The position numbers and the translations under genes were made by a program. From assembly GCF_000247645.1 (NCBI RefSeq), contig NZ_AHWA01000006.1, positions 124,001-188,000 of the forward strand: 64,000 nucleotides of DNA. Reading direction: 5' to 3'. Position 1 is the stretch's first letter, and each line of letters begins with the position of its first letter. Positions 7,854-17,371 of this stretch are shown here, piece by piece. This DNA comes from Salinibacterium sp. PAMC 21357 (GTDB lineage Bacteria; Actinomycetota; Actinomycetes; Actinomycetales; Microbacteriaceae). The notes beneath the pieces were generated by a model. It searched no databases and was not told the DNA's origin. It saw only the letters and a program-made list of their open reading frames with translations.

Positions 7854-10300
7854 GTGGCAATTACAGTCGTCAAGCGCAACGGTCAGCGAGAGCCGTACGA
7901 CGCAAACAAGATCAACCTCGCAATTGAAGATGCGGCCACTGGTCTCGACGACAACATCACGTGGTCACCCAGATCGCCTCCGAGCTCGAACTGACGCTGT
8001 TTGATGGCATCACGACGCAGCAGCTCGACGAAGCCGTGATCCAAGTTGCGCTCCAGAACGTTAAAGACGACCCAGCTTTCGACACTGTCGCTGCCCGTCT
8101 TCTTCTCAAGACGATCTACAAGCGTGTGCTCGGCGACTACACCGACAACGCTGACCTCAAGCGCCTACACAAAGAGCACTTTGGCCCCAACATCATTCGT
8201 GGTGTTGAAGAAGGCCTGCTCGACCCTCGCCTCACCAGCATGTTCGACTTGGACGCTCTCGCCGAGCACCTTGAGCCCGCTCACGATGAGCTGCTCAAGT
8301 ACATCGGTGTTGTCACCCTCAACAACCGCTATGGCATCAAGGGCCGCAACGGCGACGCCCTCGAGGTTCCGCAGTACTTCTGGATGCGCATCGCGATGGG
8401 CCTCTCGCTCAACGAGGCGAACCCCAACGAGGCAGCCCTCAAGTTCTACGAAAAAATGTCCAGCCTGGAATACTTGGCTGCCGGCTCCACTCTCGTGAAC
8501 GCGGGAACGATCTACCCCCAGCTCGCCAACTGCTTCGTCATGGAAATGCAAGACGACATGGAGCACATCGCCAAGACGACGCGCGATGTCATGTGGCTCA
8601 CCAAGGGCACCGGCGGAATCGGCCTCTCGGTCACCAAGCTGCGCGCTCAGGGTTCGCCCATCCGCTCGAACAACACCACCTCCACCGGCCCCATCCCCTT
8701 CATGCACACGATCGACTCGATCCTTCGTGCGGTCAGCCGCGGTGGCAAGAAGTTCGGCGCGCTGTGCTTCTACATGGAGAACTGGCACATGGACTTCCCG
8801 GAGTTCCTCGAACTCCGCAGCAACTCTGGTGACCCTTACCGCCGCACCCGCACCGCCAACACGGCCGTCTGGATCAGCGACGAGTTCATGAAGCGCGTTC
8901 AGAACGACGACTCCTGGTACCTCTTCGACCCGCTCGAAGTCACTGACCTCAACGAGCTGTACGGCCAGGCGTTCTCGAAGCGCTACAACGAATATGTTGC
9001 GATGGCGGATGCCGGCGAAATGCACATGTTCAAGAAGATCGGTGCTCGCGAGCAGTTCAAGTCGATCCTCATCTCGTTGCAAACGTCGAGCCACCCGTGG
9101 TTGACCTTCAAAGACACGATCAACAACCGTGCGCTCAACAACAACACGGGCACGATCCACCTCTCCAACCTCTGCACCGAGATCACGCTCCCGCAAGACG
9201 AAGACAACGTCTCCGTCTGCAACCTCGCCTCGATCAACCTGTCGCGTCACCTTCTGCCCGAAGGCGGAGTGGACTTCGTGAAGATCGCCGAGAGCGCCAA
9301 ACTGGCCGTTCGCCAGCTCGACAACCTCATTGACATCACCCGCTCCAGCGTGAAAGAAGCAGACTTCTCCAACGAGCAAAACCGCGCGGTCGGCCTTGGC
9401 GTTATGGGCTTCACCGACATCATCGAGAAGCTCGGCTTCAGCTACGAGAGCGAAGAGGCCTACGACCTCATCGACGAAATCATGGAGCACGTCTCCTACG
9501 CGGCGATCGATGCCAGCACCGAGCTCGCCAAAGAGCGCGGTTCGTACACGAACTTCGAAGGCAGCCGTTGGTCAGAGGGTCTCGTGCCGCTCGACTCCAT
9601 CGCGCTCACCGAACAAGACCGTGGCATGGAAATCAAGGTCAACCGCAAGACGCGGCTTGACTGGGATGCCATGCGCGAGAAGGTCAAGGGTGGAATGCGT
9701 AACGCAACGCTCATGGCGATCGCTCCCACCGCATCCATTGGTCTCGTTGCCGGTACCACTCCCGGCCTCGACCCCCAGTTCTCCCAGATCTTCAGCCGCT
9801 CGACCTCGAACGGCAAGTTCCTTGAAGTGAACCGCAACCTTGTTGCGACTCTTCAGGAGCACGGCCTCTGGGAGCAGAACCGCGAAGCGATCCTGCGAAG
9901 CCAGGGCGACATCCAAAACGTTGCCGGCATCCCCGACGACATCAAGGCAGTATTCAAGACGAGCTTCCAGCTCTCGCCGTACTCATTCCTTGAGGTTGCT
10001 GCCCGGGCCCAGAAGTGGATCGACCAGGCCATCAGCCGCAACATGTACCTCGAGACGCGTGACCTCGGCGACATGATGGACATCTACCATGATGCGTGGT
10101 CTCGCGGAGTCAAGACCACCTACTACCTGCACATGAAGCCCCGCCACCAAGCGGAGCAGTCCACCGTGAAGGTCAACAAGTCAGAAGAAATTTCGTCGGG
10201 CAAGGCAGCAACTGCCACGGCCGGCTCAACCACTACGGGATCAGCCCCCGCACCCGCCCGCCGAGGTTTCGGCGGATTCGCAAAGAAAGCAGACTCATAA
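7854..10300 (+). CDS. nrdA: ribonucleoside-diphosphate reductase large subunit, with a 5' frameshift and no redox tail
   Basis: About 815 residues if read with one frame change. A GTG at 7854 with AGGGAG at 7843-7848 opens an ATP-cone sequence (VVKRNGQREPYDANKI). At 7962-7964 the frame must change, because ACGTGG followed by GTC needs one more G. After that, the frame from 7961 is open to TAA at 10298-10300. It reduces NDPs to dNDPs with NrdB. Catalytic cysteines are visible in YPQLANCF, LSNLCTEI and SVCNLAS, and the radical-relay tyrosines in TTYYLHM. The end is an Ala/Ser/Thr-rich linker closing in FGGFAKKADS, without the C-x-x-C pair. Without the frame change, only a GTG at 7961 could start, losing about 36 residues of the ATP cone. 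Confidence 0.88.
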
Positions 10301-10380
10301 TGAACCGCGAAAACACCATCGACGACTACTTCGTGCCGGTGGATCCCATGGACGACCTGCAGTGCGATAGCTGCCAGTAA
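10300..10380 (+). CDS. 26-residue ORF encoding the redox-active CxxC tail of the large reductase subunit
   Basis: The ATG overlaps the nrdA TAA (TAATG at 10298-10302), and its own TAA overlaps the nrdB ATG (TAATG at 10378-10382). The peptide has an acidic, aromatic middle (IDDYFVPVDPMDD) and ends in CDSCQ. Class I large subunits normally end in a flexible tail with C-x-x-C that re-reduces the active-site disulfide and is itself reduced by thioredoxin or glutaredoxin. nrdA here lacks that pair, so this ORF carries it in another frame. It may be a separately made peptide, a recoding product, or the result of one lost base near 10298. Confidence 0.7.
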   Translation: MNRENTIDDYFVPVDPMDDLQCDSCQ

Positions 10381-11378
10381 TGGGAATTCTAGGAACGGGC
10401 CTACAAGACGGCCTTCTGCTGAAGCCCATTAAGTACCAATGGGCCATGGACCTGTATGACCAGGCCGTTGCTAACACCTGGTTCCCTAACGAGATCCAGC
10501 TGGGCGAAGACATCGCCGACTTCAAGAAGATGACTGATGAAGAGCGTCACGCCGTGACCTTCCTCATGAGCTACTTCAACCCGAACGAGTTGCTCGTCAA
10601 CAAGGCCTTGGCCTTTGGTGTGTACCCCTACGTTTCGGCCGCAGAATGCTCGCTCTACTTGGCGAAGCAAATGTGGGAAGAAGCGAACCACTGCATGAGC
10701 TTCGAGTACGTGCTCGAAACTTTCCCCATCGACCGTGAAGCGGCCTACAACTCTCACGTTGACGTTCCTTCGATGGCGCGCAAAGAAGAGTTCGAAATGA
10801 AGTACATCCGTCGCATGACGGAGCAAACTCTCGACATCAACACCATCGAGGGCAAGCAGGACTTCATCCGCAACCTCGTTGCCTACAACGTGGTGCTCGA
10901 AGGCATCTGGTTCTACTCGGGATTCATGGTTGCTCTATCGTTCCGTCAGCGCAACCTGCTGCGCAACTTCGGTTCGCTCATGGACTGGGTTGTTCGCGAC
11001 GAAAGCTTGCACCTCAAGTTCGGCATCAACCTGATTCTCACGGTGATGGAAGAGAACCCAGAGATTCTGACGGAAGAGTTTGCTGACGAAATCCGTCAGA
11101 TGATTCTGGATGCTGTGGAAATGGAAGAGGCCTACAACCACGACCTTCTCCCCGGCGGCATCCTCGGCCTCAACGCCAACTACATCAACCAGTACGTCAA
11201 GTACTTGGCTGATCGCCGTCTTGAGGAGCTCGGATTCGACGCGCACTACAAGGTGTCGAATCCGGCGAAGTGGATGGCAACAGCCAACGACACTCTCGAG
11301 CTCGTGAACTTCTTCGAGTCGACCAACACCTCGTACGAGGCCAACGCGTCGGCAACGACCAAAGCCAAAGTCGAGTGA
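10380..11378 (+). CDS. nrdB: ribonucleoside-diphosphate reductase small subunit, class Ic-like
   Basis: 332 residues, ferritin-like R2 fold that makes the oxidant for NrdA. Metal ligands can be read as E70, E101, H104, E174, E208 and H211. The position four residues after H104, the radical tyrosine in class Ia/Ib, is F108 (EANHCMSF). Compared with Chlamydia R2 (E89, E120, H123, F127, E193, E227, H230), every spacing is identical. This predicts a Mn/Fe cofactor in place of a tyrosyl radical. The start overlaps the preceding stop as TAATG. The C-terminus is Ser/Thr/Asn-rich and ends in KVE, unlike the usual R1-docking peptide. Confidence 0.93.
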   Translation: MGILGTGLQDGLLLKPIKYQWAMDLYDQAVANTWFPNEIQLGEDIADFKKMTDEERHAVTFLMSYFNPNELLVNKALAFGVYPYVSAAECSLYLAKQMWEEANHCMSFEYVLETFPIDREAAYNSHVDVPSMARKEEFEMKYIRRMTEQTLDINTIEGKQDFIRNLVAYNVVLEGIWFYSGFMVALSFRQRNLLRNFGSLMDWVVRDESLHLKFGINLILTVMEENPEILTEEFADEIRQMILDAVEMEEAYNHDLLPGGILGLNANYINQYVKYLADRRLEELGFDAHYKVSNPAKWMATANDTLELVNFFESTNTSYEANASATTKAKVE

Positions 11379-11881
11379 ACCTGACCGTTGCGCGGGTCGA
11401 CTGGTTCGACCCGCGGGCGGTCGAGCAGCGAGCGGCGATGGATGAAGAGACGGGCGCAATGTACGCCGGCCGTCAAGCTGCTCTTGATGATGTGGGGCGC
11501 ACCGCAGTTAATGCTGCGTTGACGGTCTCTGCTGACGACATCAGCCACACGCTGTTAGTGCTCGATGGCGACAGAGTGATCGGGCATGCGGCTCTTCGCC
11601 CGTTTGAACAATCGCTCGAGGTAAAAAAGGTATTTATCGATTCCCGTCACCGTGGCAAAGGTGCAGCGCGTCGTCTGATGATCGAGCTAGAGAACGTTGC
11701 TCGCGAATCGAAAGCGCACTCTTTGATCTTGCAGACGGGCAACCTTCAAACTCCGGCGATGGCGCTCTATGAGAGTCTCGGCTATGAACGTATCGATGTT
11801 TTCGGTGCCTACGCCGCGATCCCATTCAGCGTCTGTTACGAGAAAAATTTGTCAACCGTTCAGGTGGGCAATCTAAGCTGA
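11375..11881 (+). CDS. GNAT family N-acetyltransferase
   Basis: 168 residues from a GTG at 11375 overlapping the nrdB stop (GTGA). An upstream in-frame ATG inside nrdB is not a credible start. The GNAT core is visible: a strand LEVKKVFIDSRHRGKGAAR (about residues 80-98) supplies motif A, with R-H-R-G-K-G-A binding acetyl-CoA pyrophosphate, and a later LYESLGYERI segment is the typical motif B end. It transfers an acetyl group to an unknown amine. Coupling to nrdB puts it under the same NrdR-boxed promoter, but a link to dNTP metabolism is not established. Confidence 0.82.
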   Translation: MNLTVARVDWFDPRAVEQRAAMDEETGAMYAGRQAALDDVGRTAVNAALTVSADDISHTLLVLDGDRVIGHAALRPFEQSLEVKKVFIDSRHRGKGAARRLMIELENVARESKAHSLILQTGNLQTPAMALYESLGYERIDVFGAYAAIPFSVCYEKNLSTVQVGNLS

Positions 11882-11929
11882 ACCAGATGGGGGATACCCC
11901 TCATCGACTCGATCCGAAACAATTGCACT

Positions 11930-12457
11930 GTGAGACTTTTTCGGCGGCGCCCGCGCCTTAATCTGGGCAAATTTAGGGCGCCCGAGCCTGTCGAAGAGGC
12001 GCCAATTGAGCGTGTCGTCGAAGAGGGCGTGCTCATCGCCCGCAACGCCGTGCGCATGGCCGTCAAGAACCGAATCATTGTGGATGCCGCCCGTGATCAC
12101 CTCGACTACGACGACGGTGCCCTTGCTGGCCTTGTTCACGTCGAGTTCGATCAGCTGGCCGAACAGGCGGAACGTTTGCTTCGGGCATCCCACACGCAAC
12201 GCAACCGCGCTGTGCAAGAGGGACTCGCTGAAGGACTGCGCCAAGCATCCATGGATGGCGAACTGATCTCCGGCATTATTGATGAGGCTCGCGAGCTCGC
12301 CTGGAGTGAAATTGGCACCGCCATCATCGCGAAACTTCGCGTGGCGTACCTCCCGTTGGAAGACCCCTCCTATGACGCTCAACGCAAGCGCCGGCTGCGT
12401 GAGTTACGAACCATTAACTTTGCTGAACTTGAGGCTGCGGCGCAGGGCGAGTACTAG
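11930..12457 (+). CDS. conserved-looking hypothetical cytoplasmic protein
   Basis: 175 residues from a GTG start without a clear ribosome site. No signal peptide or membrane segment. The N-terminal 12 residues are strongly basic (MRLFRRRPRLNL); the rest is predicted largely helical with many Glu and Arg, for example residues 30-60 and 75-115. I recognise no family or catalytic motif. Codon use matches its neighbours, and no other frame is convincing here. It stands between the nrd operon and the amino acid ABC importer, with gaps on both sides, so it is probably transcribed alone. Confidence 0.6.
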   Translation: MRLFRRRPRLNLGKFRAPEPVEEAPIERVVEEGVLIARNAVRMAVKNRIIVDAARDHLDYDDGALAGLVHVEFDQLAEQAERLLRASHTQRNRAVQEGLAEGLRQASMDGELISGIIDEARELAWSEIGTAIIAKLRVAYLPLEDPSYDAQRKRRLRELRTINFAELEAAAQGEY

Positions 12458-12678
12458 CCCGCACGGGCGTAAAGTGGAGCAAAAGCAGCATTCCGACGTG
12501 TGCAGCACATATCCGCCGCATTGATCGCAGTCTCGCAGTCAGGCGGCGCGAGTGGGCGAAAAATTGCGCGCACCCGAAGGTAGGCTGCCTAGGTCGACGT
12601 TTCAACGAGGTGCGTCCTGCGGGATTCCTGCCTCGTCAATGGCGACCACATTCACTTGGATAAAGAGAAGGTTGGATC

Positions 12679-13568
12679 ATGAAAATCAATTTCGCGCTGC
12701 CAGTATTGGTCGTTGCTACGGCCCTGATGCTGTCGGGTTGTGTGACAACAGCACACCAAGCACCGATACCGGTGGAGACAAGGTTGAGGTTGGCACTGAT
12801 GCTGCTGCCATTGCTCTGCTCCCGGCCGACATCAAAGACGCTGGCGTACTCGTCATCGGAATTGATCCGACCTACGCCCCCAACGAGTACAAAGACGACG
12901 CCGGTAACCCCATCGGCTGGGAAGTTGACCTCGGCAACGCGATGGCGGCCAAGCTCGGTCTCGAGACCCAGTACCAGCCCTCCAGCTTCGACAAGATCAT
13001 CCCGAGCGTTACGGGTGGCAGCTATGACATCGGGCTTTCTTCGTTCACTGACAACGAAGAGCGCGAGAAGGTTGTCGACTTCGTCAACTACTACGAGGCC
13101 GGCATCCAGTGGGCACAATTGATCGGCGTCGATGTTGACCCCGCCAACGGCTGTGGCCTTACTGTTGCTGTGCAGACTGCAACCTACGAAGAGACCGATG
13201 AGCTTCCCGCGAAGTCGCAGGAGTGCACCGATGCTGGCAAAGAGCCCATCGACATCCTCAAGTTCGACACTCAAGACGAAGCAACCAACGCTCTCGCCCT
13301 GGGTCGTGCAGACGCGATGAGCGCCGACTCACCCATCACGCAGTACGCCGTGAGCCAGGTCGAAGACAAGATTGAGCTTGCGGGCGACTCGTTCGACACC
13401 GCACCGTACGGCATCGCCGTGCAGAAGGATTCAGAGCTCTCCGCGGCCCTCCAGGCGGCCCTCCAGTCGATGATCGATGATGGCACTTACAAGGCGATCC
13501 TCGAAGACTGGGGCGTCTTCAGCGGTGCTGTCTCGTCGATCACCATCAACGCGGCAACCACCAGCTAG
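12679..13568 (+). CDS. polar amino acid ABC transporter substrate-binding lipoprotein, frameshifted at the lipobox
   Basis: The ATG at 12679 has AGAAGG upstream and starts a lipoprotein signal peptide ending in the lipobox LSGC, with the Cys at 12739-12741. In that frame the next residues are not a binding protein. The frame one base away continues from 12741 as CDNSTPSTD and then a complete HisJ/GlnH-type domain (VLVIGIDPTYAP, then GWEVDLGNAMAAKLG, then YDIGLSSFTDNEER) to TAG at 13568. One missing base (or two extra) between 12741 and 12744 explains this. The repaired protein would be about 296 residues. It captures polar amino acids for the permease and ATPase that follow. Confidence 0.85.
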
Positions 13569-13571
13569 TAG

Positions 13572-14594
13572 ATGACTGTGTCAGACTCTGGCCGTTCGGC
13601 GACACCCGCAAGCGTGTCGCCGCACGGCGCTGACCAAGCTGAGGCGATCAAAGCAATTCGCCTTCGCCACCCGTGGCGCAACGTCGTCGCGGTCGTCCTC
13701 ATGGCCATGCTTGTTCTCTTTGTCATCGATGCTTCGCAGCGCGAAGCGTATGGCTGGGAGAACTTCGGCAAATACATCTTCGACATGCGAATCTCGCAGG
13801 CCGCCGGCTACACGATCCTTCTGACCGTGTACTCGATGATCATCGCGATCATTTTGGGTGTCACCCTGGCGGTGATGCGGCTCTCGGACAACCCCGTTGT
13901 TAAGGGCATTGCGTGGTTATACCTCTGGGTCTTCCGCGGAACTCCTGTTTACGTGCAGCTCGTGTTCTGGGGTCTCTTCGCCACGATCTACTCCACGATC
14001 GACGTGGGAATTCCCTTCACCGAGCCGTGGCTCTCCGTGGAAACCAACGACCTCATCAGCGTATTCTGGCTTGCCGTCATTGGGCTCGCGCTCAACGAGT
14101 CTGCCTACATGGCCGAGATCGTGCGTGCCGGAATCCTCTCGGTTGATAAGGGACAAGACGAGGCGGCAACGGCCCTCGGAATGTCGTGGCTGCAGACGAT
14201 GACACGCGTCGTCATCCCGCAGGCCATGCGCATCATCATTCCACCAACCGGCAACGAAGTAATTTCGATGCTGAAGACCACTTCGCTGGTCACCGCGATT
14301 CCGTTCAGTTTGGAACTCTACGGACGCTCGCGCGACATCTCCGTAGTGATCTTCGACCCGATCCCGCTGCTGCTCGTGGCCTCCGCCTGGTACCTGCTCT
14401 TCACCTCGATTCTGATGGTGGGCCAGTACTTCCTGGAAAAGCGCTTCTCGCGCGGGGTCGGCCAAGCACGTCCCGAAAAGACGGGCACCGAGACCGGAGT
14501 GATCACGCTCAAGACCGGAGTCATCGAGACCCCGGGTGCGGCATCCGCCACTGACGACTCCAGTACCGATCCGACAGGAAAGGAGCACCAATGA
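13572..14594 (+). CDS. polar amino acid ABC transporter permease (HisM/GlnP type)
   Basis: 340 residues, 3 bases after the binding protein gene. A cytoplasmic N-terminus of about 35 residues is followed by five to six membrane helices. The EAA loop around residue 195 ([14 protein letters not shown], with the conserved Gly) contacts the ATPase. [12 protein letters not shown] near residue 120 is the typical HisM/GlnP family motif RGTPxxVQ. The C-terminal tail (about 295-340) is Thr/Gly-rich and disordered-looking. The stop overlaps the ATPase start by 4 bases. The domain imports an amino acid; the exact one is not clear from the sequence. Confidence 0.93.
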   Translation: MTVSDSGRSATPASVSPHGADQAEAIKAIRLRHPWRNVVAVVLMAMLVLFVIDASQREAYGWENFGKYIFDMRISQAAGYTILLTVYSMIIAIILGVTLAVMRLSDNPVVKGIAWLYLWVFRGTPVYVQLVFWGLFATIYSTIDVGIPFTEPWLSVETNDLISVFWLAVIGLALNESAYMAEIVRAGILSVDKGQDEAATALGMSWLQTMTRVVIPQAMRIIIPPTGNEVISMLKTTSLVTAIPFSLELYGRSRDISVVIFDPIPLLLVASAWYLLFTSILMVGQYFLEKRFSRGVGQARPEKTGTETGVITLKTGVIETPGAASATDDSSTDPTGKEHQ

Positions 14595-15373
14595 TGAACG
14601 CAGCTGTCAGCGACGTACCCATGGTGCATGCCGACCGTGTGTCGAAGAGCTTCGGCTCTAACGAGGTGCTCAAGAGCATTTCCCTGTCAGTTCCTCAGGG
14701 CGAAGTGATGTGCCTTGTTGGGCCCAGCGGCTCGGGTAAGTCAACATTCCTGAGGTGTATCAACCATCTTGAACGAGTGGATGCTGGGCGACTCAGCGTC
14801 GACGGCGTCTTGGTGGGCTACGAAGAACGCGGCGACAGACTCTATGAGCTCAAGCCACGAGAAGCAGCCCGTCAGCGCCGCGATATCGGCATGGTATTTC
14901 AGCGCTTCAATCTGTTCCCGCACATGACAGCTCTGGAAAACATCATTGAGGCGCCCATCCGCGTCAACAAGGTGAAGAAAGAAGCGGCCATCGCGCACGG
15001 CAGGGAACTGCTGGCCCAGGTTGGGCTTGCGGAAAAAGAGGATGCCTACCCGGCCCACCTCTCCGGTGGTCAGCAGCAGCGAGTGGCAATCGCCCGCGCG
15101 CTAGCCATGAAGCCCAAGCTCATGCTGTTCGATGAACCAACCTCCGCGCTTGACCCCGAACTGGTCGGTGAAGTGCTCGACGTCATGAAGGGTCTCGCCG
15201 ATTCCGGCATGACCATGATTGTTGTCACCCACGAAATGGGCTTCGCCCGCGAAGTTGCTGATCAACTCGTCTTCATGGATGGCGGCGTTGTCGTGGAGTC
15301 GGGTGACCCCGACGAAGTGCTCGGCAACCCCCAGCACCAACGCACGAAGGCGTTCCTCTCGAAGGTTCTCTAA
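14591..15373 (+). CDS. polar amino acid ABC transporter ATP-binding protein (GlnQ type)
   Basis: 260 residues. Walker [10 protein letters not shown] is at residues 44-52, the Q-loop at about 103 (MVFQRFNLF), the ABC signature LSGGQQQR at about 157, Walker [15 protein letters not shown] at about 177 and the switch His in VTHEMGFA. The [12 protein letters not shown] stretch is characteristic of GlnQ/HisP. It powers the preceding permease. The gene closes the three-gene importer operon and is followed by a strong hairpin shared with the convergent SDR gene. Confidence 0.95.
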   Translation: MMNAAVSDVPMVHADRVSKSFGSNEVLKSISLSVPQGEVMCLVGPSGSGKSTFLRCINHLERVDAGRLSVDGVLVGYEERGDRLYELKPREAARQRRDIGMVFQRFNLFPHMTALENIIEAPIRVNKVKKEAAIAHGRELLAQVGLAEKEDAYPAHLSGGQQQRVAIARALAMKPKLMLFDEPTSALDPELVGEVLDVMKGLADSGMTMIVVTHEMGFAREVADQLVFMDGGVVVESGDPDEVLGNPQHQRTKAFLSKVL

Positions 15374-15389
15374 TTCGGAAACCGCCGGT

Positions 15390-15429
15390 CAATCCGGGTG
15401 CCTCCGCTAGCGCGGTTGCATCCGGATTG
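15390..15429. terminator. bidirectional hairpin between convergent importer and SDR genes
   Basis: A nearly continuous stem runs from CAATCCGG (15390-15397) to CCGGATTG (15422-15429). It extends through GTGC/GCAT with one G-U pair and, after a 2x2 mismatch, CCGC-tagc-GCGG. No T-run follows on either strand. It sits 17 bases past the glnQ-like stop and contains the SDR stop codon (15407-15409) in its apical loop, so it can serve both directions. Confidence 0.6.
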
Positions 15430-16162
15430 CGCCGTCGAGACGAATAACCTCGCCGTTGAGCATGGGGTTTTCGACAATGTGCTGCACGAGAGCCGCATAC
15501 TCCTCAGGCCGTCCGAGCCGTGACGGATGTGGCACCTGCGCGCCGAGCGAATCTTGTGCCTCCTGCGGCAACCCTGCCATCATTGGCGTCTGAAAAATAC
15601 CCGGAGCGATCGTCATTACGCGCACCAACGAACGCGCGAATTCGCGTGCCAACGGCAACGTCATTCCCGCTACGCCCGCCTTCGACGCCGCATAGGCTGG
15701 CTGACCGATCTGGCCATCAAACGCTGCGACGGATGCCGTATTCACGATCACGCCCCGTTCACCATCAATCGGCTCAGTCTCCACCATCGCCGCAGCGGCC
15801 AAGCGGATCACATTGAACGTGCCCGTCAGGTTGATGCCAATAACGGTCGCGAAGGTGTCTAGCGGCAGCACACCATCACGGCCAAGAGCCTTACCCGGGG
15901 TGGCGACCCCGGCACAGTTCACGACAATGCGCAGCGGCCCGGTAGAGCTGGCGAGCTCGACGGCAGTCTGAACGTCTACTTCTGAGCGTACATCGGTGGG
16001 GGAGAATCGGAAGCCGTGTTCGGCGGCGATCTCGATTCCACGCGAGCTGGGCAGGTCGGCGATCGTAACTTGGGCCCCTTGCGCGGCGAGGGCGCGGGCG
16101 GTGGCTAGGCCGAGACCGCTGGCGCCGCCGGTGATGAGTGCTGCGGCATCCTGAATTTTCAT
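15407..16162 (-). CDS. SDR family oxidoreductase, probable 3-hydroxyacyl-CoA dehydrogenase
   Basis: 251 residues from the ATG at 16162, which overlaps the thiolase stop by 4 bases. The NAD-binding motif TGGASGLG is at residues 11-18, NCAG at about 83, and the catalytic Ser with YAASKAG (Y-x-x-x-K) at about residues 160-165. The closing pattern [19 protein letters not shown], then [15 protein letters not shown], is like type-2 3-hydroxyacyl-CoA dehydrogenases (HSD17B10-like). With the adjacent thiolase it would do the last two steps of a beta-oxidation-like route. The substrate chain is not known. Confidence 0.85.
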   Translation of the reverse strand: MKIQDAAALITGGASGLGLATARALAAQGAQVTIADLPSSRGIEIAAEHGFRFSPTDVRSEVDVQTAVELASSTGPLRIVVNCAGVATPGKALGRDGVLPLDTFATVIGINLTGTFNVIRLAAAAMVETEPIDGERGVIVNTASVAAFDGQIGQPAYAASKAGVAGMTLPLAREFARSLVRVMTIAPGIFQTPMMAGLPQEAQDSLGAQVPHPSRLGRPEEYAALVQHIVENPMLNGEVIRLDGAIRMQPR

Positions 16163-17316
16163 GCAAGCCTTTCGATGAGTGTTGCGTTTGCCATGCCGCC
16201 ACCTTCGCACATGACCTGCAGCCCGTAGCGGCCGCGGGTGGCATCAAGCTGATTGACGAGAGTGGTAAGCAGTCGGGTGCCGGAGGAGCCGAGGGCATGA
16301 CCCAGAGCGATGGCGCCGCCGCGCGGATTCACGATGGCGGGGTCGACGGGAAACTCTTGCAGCCAGGCCAGCGGCACTGACGCGAATGCTTCATTCACTT
16401 CGATGCTGTCGAGCTGATCGAGCCGGATGCCGCTGCGTTCCAACACGCGGTGGGTCGCGGGGATGATCCCGGTTAGCATCTCGATGGGGTCGGAGCCGAC
16501 CACCGCAAAAGAGTGGAACCGTGCGCGAGGCGTGAGTCCGAGTGCTGCCGCGCGTTCTTCGCTCATGATGAGCACAGCGGAGGCAGCGTCGGTGAGCGGT
16601 GACGAGTTGCCGGCCGTCACACGCCACCCGATTTCCGGAAAGCGTGCCGCAATTTCTTCGTCGAAAAATGCTGGAGGGAGCCCCGAAAGTTTCTCAGCGG
16701 TGGTTCCCGGGCGGATCGTCTCATCGCGGCGCAAGTCGCCGATCGGAAGAATTTCGTCGGTGAAATCGGCGAGAGCGGCGCGCGCGTGGGAGACCGCGGC
16801 AAAAACGTCGAGGTCATCACGATCGAGGTTCCACCGCGCGGCGATCAACTCCGCAGAGATGCCCTGATTGACGAGGCCAGCGGGGTAACGCTCGCGCAGC
16901 AACGGGCTCATCATGCTTTCACCGAGCGTTGCCTGCCCAATGGGGTGTGAACTCATCAGTTCGACACCGCACGCGATCACAACATCGTTAACCCCCGCCA
17001 TCACAGACTGCGCCGCAAAGTGTGCTGCCTGTTGGCTAGAACCACACTGCCGGTCGATGGTTGTTGCCGGAATCGACTCTGGCAACCCGGCAGCGAGCAC
17101 CGCATTGCGGGCAATATTTATTGCCTGTTGGCCCGACTGTGTGACACAGCCGGCTATAACATCGTCGATGATTGTGGGGTCTAGATCGTGTCGGTCGAGC
17201 AGACTGCGCAGCACCCTCGCCAGTAGATCTACCGGGTGCTCGCCCGAAAGCGCTCCCCCTGATTTTCCCCGGCCCGAAGGCGTACGAATAGCGTCGACAA
17301 TGACTGCTGTTGTCAT
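16159..17316 (-). CDS. acetyl-CoA C-acyltransferase (thiolase)
   Basis: 385 residues, usual length for thiolases. The acyl-accepting cysteine lies in DRQCGSSQQ at about residue 89. The C-terminal active-site blocks [17 protein letters not shown] (His) and CEGGGMANA (second Cys) are complete, as is VNEAFA near 320. It cleaves 3-ketoacyl-CoA with CoA, or condenses in reverse. It lies 55 bases after the CitE-like gene and overlaps the SDR gene, forming a three-gene acyl-CoA unit. Confidence 0.93.
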   Translation of the reverse strand: MTTAVIVDAIRTPSGRGKSGGALSGEHPVDLLARVLRSLLDRHDLDPTIIDDVIAGCVTQSGQQAINIARNAVLAAGLPESIPATTIDRQCGSSQQAAHFAAQSVMAGVNDVVIACGVELMSSHPIGQATLGESMMSPLLRERYPAGLVNQGISAELIAARWNLDRDDLDVFAAVSHARAALADFTDEILPIGDLRRDETIRPGTTAEKLSGLPPAFFDEEIAARFPEIGWRVTAGNSSPLTDAASAVLIMSEERAAALGLTPRARFHSFAVVGSDPIEMLTGIIPATHRVLERSGIRLDQLDSIEVNEAFASVPLAWLQEFPVDPAIVNPRGGAIALGHALGSSGTRLLTTLVNQLDATRGRYGLQVMCEGGGMANATLIERLA

Positions 17317-17371
17317 AGCTCAAGACTAATCGCGCGGGTAGGTACGCGATAGAGGTGTGACGGTGTGTGGC

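Noticed and set aside
8165-9490. Long minus-strand open frame of 441 codons opposite nrdA
   Set aside because: It is the antisense shadow of a highly expressed gene with biased codons; no domain, and nrdA is unambiguous.
10096-10380. 94-codon frame as one protein ending in CDSCQ
   Set aside because: Everything before the ATG at 10300 is the out-of-frame shadow of nrdA; only the last 26 codons look like protein.
12458-12678. A gene in the gap before the binding protein
   Set aside because: Short frames there have no coding bias or start signal; the gap probably holds only the importer promoter.
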